Assembly: GCA_944388585.1 (NCBI GenBank)
Contig: CALXJI010000006.1
Span: 1 to 64,000, forward strand
Direction of reading: 5' to 3'
DNA from: an uncultured Clostridia bacterium
Lineage (GTDB): Bacteria; Bacillota; Clostridia; TANB77; CAG-465
Length of the DNA stretch: 64,000 nucleotides
Shown here: positions 63,001 to 64,000 of the stretch, piece by piece
How the letters are laid out: each line of letters opens with the position of its first letter
Position numbering within the stretch: position 1 is the first letter of the stretch
Notes under the pieces: model-generated
What the model was told of the DNA's origin: nothing
Database searches by the model: none
What the model saw: the letters and a program-made list of their open reading frames with translations, nothing else
Position numbers and translations under genes: made by a program

Positions 63001-63524
63001 GAAAAAATGAAGTAATGTGTGGAATATTTCATAAAGGAAAGTTGTTAGTTACAAAATCTGGTAGAAATATGATGTTTGCTACATTAGAAGATATGTATGG
63101 AGATATAGAGCTTGTCATTTTTCCCAATATTTATGAAAAATATTTAAAAGATCTTGTAGATGAAAATGTATTAAAGGTTACTGGAAAAATTTCATTAAAA
63201 GAAGATGAAAAATCAAAAATGATAGTATCTAACATTTTAAATATTACAAATATAAATAATAATGTTGGTGATGAAAAAAATAAAGTAAATACTAAAAAAA
63301 TATATATAAGAATTCCAAAGGATAAATTAGATTTAGAAGATAGAGTAATAGGGTATATTAAAGATTTAAGTAAAGAATATCATGGTGATAATGAAGTATA
63401 TATTTTTTATGATGGAACTAATAAATTAAGATTATTAAATAAAAATAATTTTTTAAATGATAGCAATGAAGTAATAGAAAAACTAGAGCTTGCATTTGGA
63501 AAAGAAAATGTAAAAATAAAATAA
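60060..63524 (+). CDS. dnaE: DNA polymerase III alpha subunit DnaE
   Basis: 1154 aa. PHP domain (HLHTQYSLLDGAIR at the N-terminus, DHGNMFGAIE near residue 41), palm with GPGRGSGAGS near 354 and the catalytic PDFDVDFCYERR near 396, fingers GIRDVARVLD-like and the C-terminal OB domain. The GTG start (60060) follows AGGTGATTTA. It is the lagging-strand or general replicative DnaE; PolC is not in the window. A TGATATAAT promoter lies 25 bp upstream. Confidence 0.97.
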   Translation: MSFVHLHLHTQYSLLDGAIRIDDLVKKAIECNMPAVAITDHGNMFGAIEMYKACKKNGIKPIIGCEFYVAPRSRLDKDGRIDSEPNHLILLAMNNIGYKNLVKLCSIGYTEGFYYKPRIDMEVIKKYNEGLICLSACIAGGLSRKIINGDIQGAKDMLKEYLDIFGKDRYYLELQDNKLREQILVNQKLIEFSNEFGVELVATNDCHYLNKEDYDFHEVLLCIQTRKTLNDEDRLRFKVNEFYVKTPDEMKEAFKNVPSAIENTLKIAQMCNVELEFGHTILPEFKIDENITHLEYFKRKCYEGIDKRYKKEDYEKVKKRLDYEISVIDKMGYIDYFLIVADFINYAKSQGIPVGPGRGSGAGSIAAYLIGITDIDPLRFDLIFERFLNPERVSMPDFDVDFCYERRQEVIDYVSNKYGKDHVAQIITFGTMAARAAIRDVARVLDTPYQKSDMIAKMVPHNLKITIDQALQQNSELRKLYEEDIETKKIIDISKKIEGLPRQASTHACGVVITKEPVVNYVPLYENDGQISTQYTMTTLEELGLLKMDFLGLRTLTVISDTKKLVKKIRGIDVDFGKYDDSETYKMLTQGKTIGVFQMESPGFRKMMMKMEPDCIDDIIVMISLYRPGPMDQIPRYIKNKNNKEHIEYTHKSLEDILRPTYGCMVYQEQVMQIFRKLAGYSLGRADIVRRAMGKKKIDVMNKEREVFIQGAQKNGIDNESANKIFDEMAEFAKYAFNKSHAAAYAVVAYQTAYLKCHYPNEFMAAFMNSFIGNQNKIPVYINECREMGIEVLRPDINESYLKFAVINGKIRFALNSIKNVGQSAIEDIIKERKLNGKYTSFLDFCQRVSSDTINKKCIESLIKAGCFDEVEKEYNRYDLLENFESIIDGVNRTRKNNYVNQIDFFGEIEKNGESIKIEKSGRTPTKKELLEMEKEMLGLYISGHPLDEYKEYINKNITVTTAQINLEESDEEEETVDYDGKNEVMCGIFHKGKLLVTKSGRNMMFATLEDMYGDIELVIFPNIYEKYLKDLVDENVLKVTGKISLKEDEKSKMIVSNILNITNINNNVGDEKNKVNTKKIYIRIPKDKLDLEDRVIGYIKDLSKEYHGDNEVYIFYDGTNKLRLLNKNNFLNDSNEVIEKLELAFGKENVKIK

Positions 63525-63553
63525 TAGCGAGATTAAATTCTCGCTATTATTTT
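63524..63553. terminator. Bidirectional terminator between dnaE and SPFH gene
   Basis: AATAGCGAGA and TCTCGCTATT form a 10-bp stem, with T-runs usable on both strands. Confidence 0.85.
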
Positions 63554-63558
63554 TATAA

Positions 63559-64000
63559 TTATTTAGATTTTTTATCAGTCATTTCTGTCATTGCTCCAAG
63601 AGCACCCATAGCTTTTGTTGCATCAAATGGAATAAATACTTTGTTGGCAGTTCCATTTGATACTTTCTCTAGAGCTTCTAATGACTTAATAGCAACAAGT
63701 TTATCATCAGGTTTAGAAGCCATTATAGCACCATATACCATTTGAATTTCTTGAGCTTTAGCTTCAGCAACTTTCTTTATTGCTTCAGCATTACCCTCAG
63801 CTTCAAGTATTTTAGATTCTCTAACACCTTGAGCTTTTCTAATGCTAGACTCTCTTTCAGCTTCAGCATCTAATATAGTAGCTTGCTTATTACCTTCAGC
63901 TAAAGTAATGTCAGCTTGACGTTTACCTTCAGCTTCAAGTATAATAGCTCTTTTATTTCTTTCTGCATTCATTTGCTTTTCCATTGCATCTCTTATGTCT
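63559..64000 (-). CDS. SPFH/band 7 (stomatin-like) protein, 5' end outside the window
   Basis: The visible 147 codons are the C-terminal part: a long Ala/Glu-rich coiled coil with the repeated EAEG, ILEAEGKRQADITLAEG and AEAERESSIRKAQG stretches, then a terminal QMVYGAIMASKPDDKLVAIKSLEALEKVSNG that matches the stomatin/QmcA/YbbK family. The reading frame is open to the window edge (DIRDAMEKQM). Such proteins form membrane microdomain rings; with a partner NfeD protein, usually encoded next to them, which would lie beyond 64000. Confidence 0.9.
   Translation of the reverse strand, partial: DIRDAMEKQMNAERNKRAIILEAEGKRQADITLAEGNKQATILDAEAERESSIRKAQGVRESKILEAEGNAEAIKKVAEAKAQEIQMVYGAIMASKPDDKLVAIKSLEALEKVSNGTANKVFIPFDATKAMGALGAMTEMTDKKSK

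Overview
The window is very AT-rich DNA from a spore-forming, anaerobic member of the Bacillota, most likely a gut-type clostridial lineage. The support is a four-subunit pyruvate:ferredoxin oxidoreductase, formate-tetrahydrofolate ligase, SpoIIE, two collagen-like spore-surface proteins with sporulation-type promoters, a BceRS/AB-type peptide-sensing module, and AAAGGAGG-type ribosome binding sites. TGA is used as a stop codon, so the code is standard. Species cannot be given from sequence alone.

Layout. 1-2600: a CRISPR array (36-bp repeats, 30-bp spacers, type II-C-like repeat) read on the minus strand. Beyond its last regular unit, two further perfect repeats and one degenerate repeat are separated by small minus-strand genes (DpnD/PcfM-like, DUF3848-like, DUF1287-like, one unknown) instead of spacers. 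No cas gene is visible. 2600-9500: a candidate RiPP-type locus with a 10-codon ORF, a hairpin and two radical SAM/SPASM enzymes, followed after a terminator and another CRISPR-repeat-like element by a 1280-aa protein that fuses two SpoVK/CbxX-type AAA domains to an FtsH-type M41 peptidase. 9600-17300: a frameshifted gene, a GH3 glycosidase, small coiled-coil proteins, a UbiB-family kinase, a PAP2 phosphatase and six tRNA genes (Gly, Val, Asp, Phe, Gly, Cys). 17400-25700: a PHP phosphoesterase, small membrane proteins, a 6S-like RNA followed by a RelE-like toxin gene, then a CmpB-like membrane protein, response regulator, histidine kinase, ABC ATPase, ABC permease and TVP38 protein, with two matching operator palindromes. 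25700-32200: a DnaB-like ATPase, fhs behind a terminator-containing leader, a degenerate PLD-fold protein and a minus-strand group of small unknown genes. 32200-41400: smc, two unknown proteins, a Y-family DNA polymerase, and porCDAB on the minus strand. 41500-44600: two collagen-like proteins around a glycosyltransferase. 44700-64000: comEC, two membrane-anchored unknowns, a ClpE-like ATPase, scpB, addB, an AT-hook protein, spoIIE, two small unknowns, dnaE and the end of an SPFH protein.

Most of the right half is ordinary chromosome (smc, scpB, addB, dnaE, dinB, comEC and spoIIE serve chromosome maintenance, DNA uptake and sporulation). The accessory interest lies in the left 10 kb: CRISPR repeats used as spacers between genes, probably also as promoters, and the tiny-peptide/twin radical SAM/AAA-protease neighbourhood.
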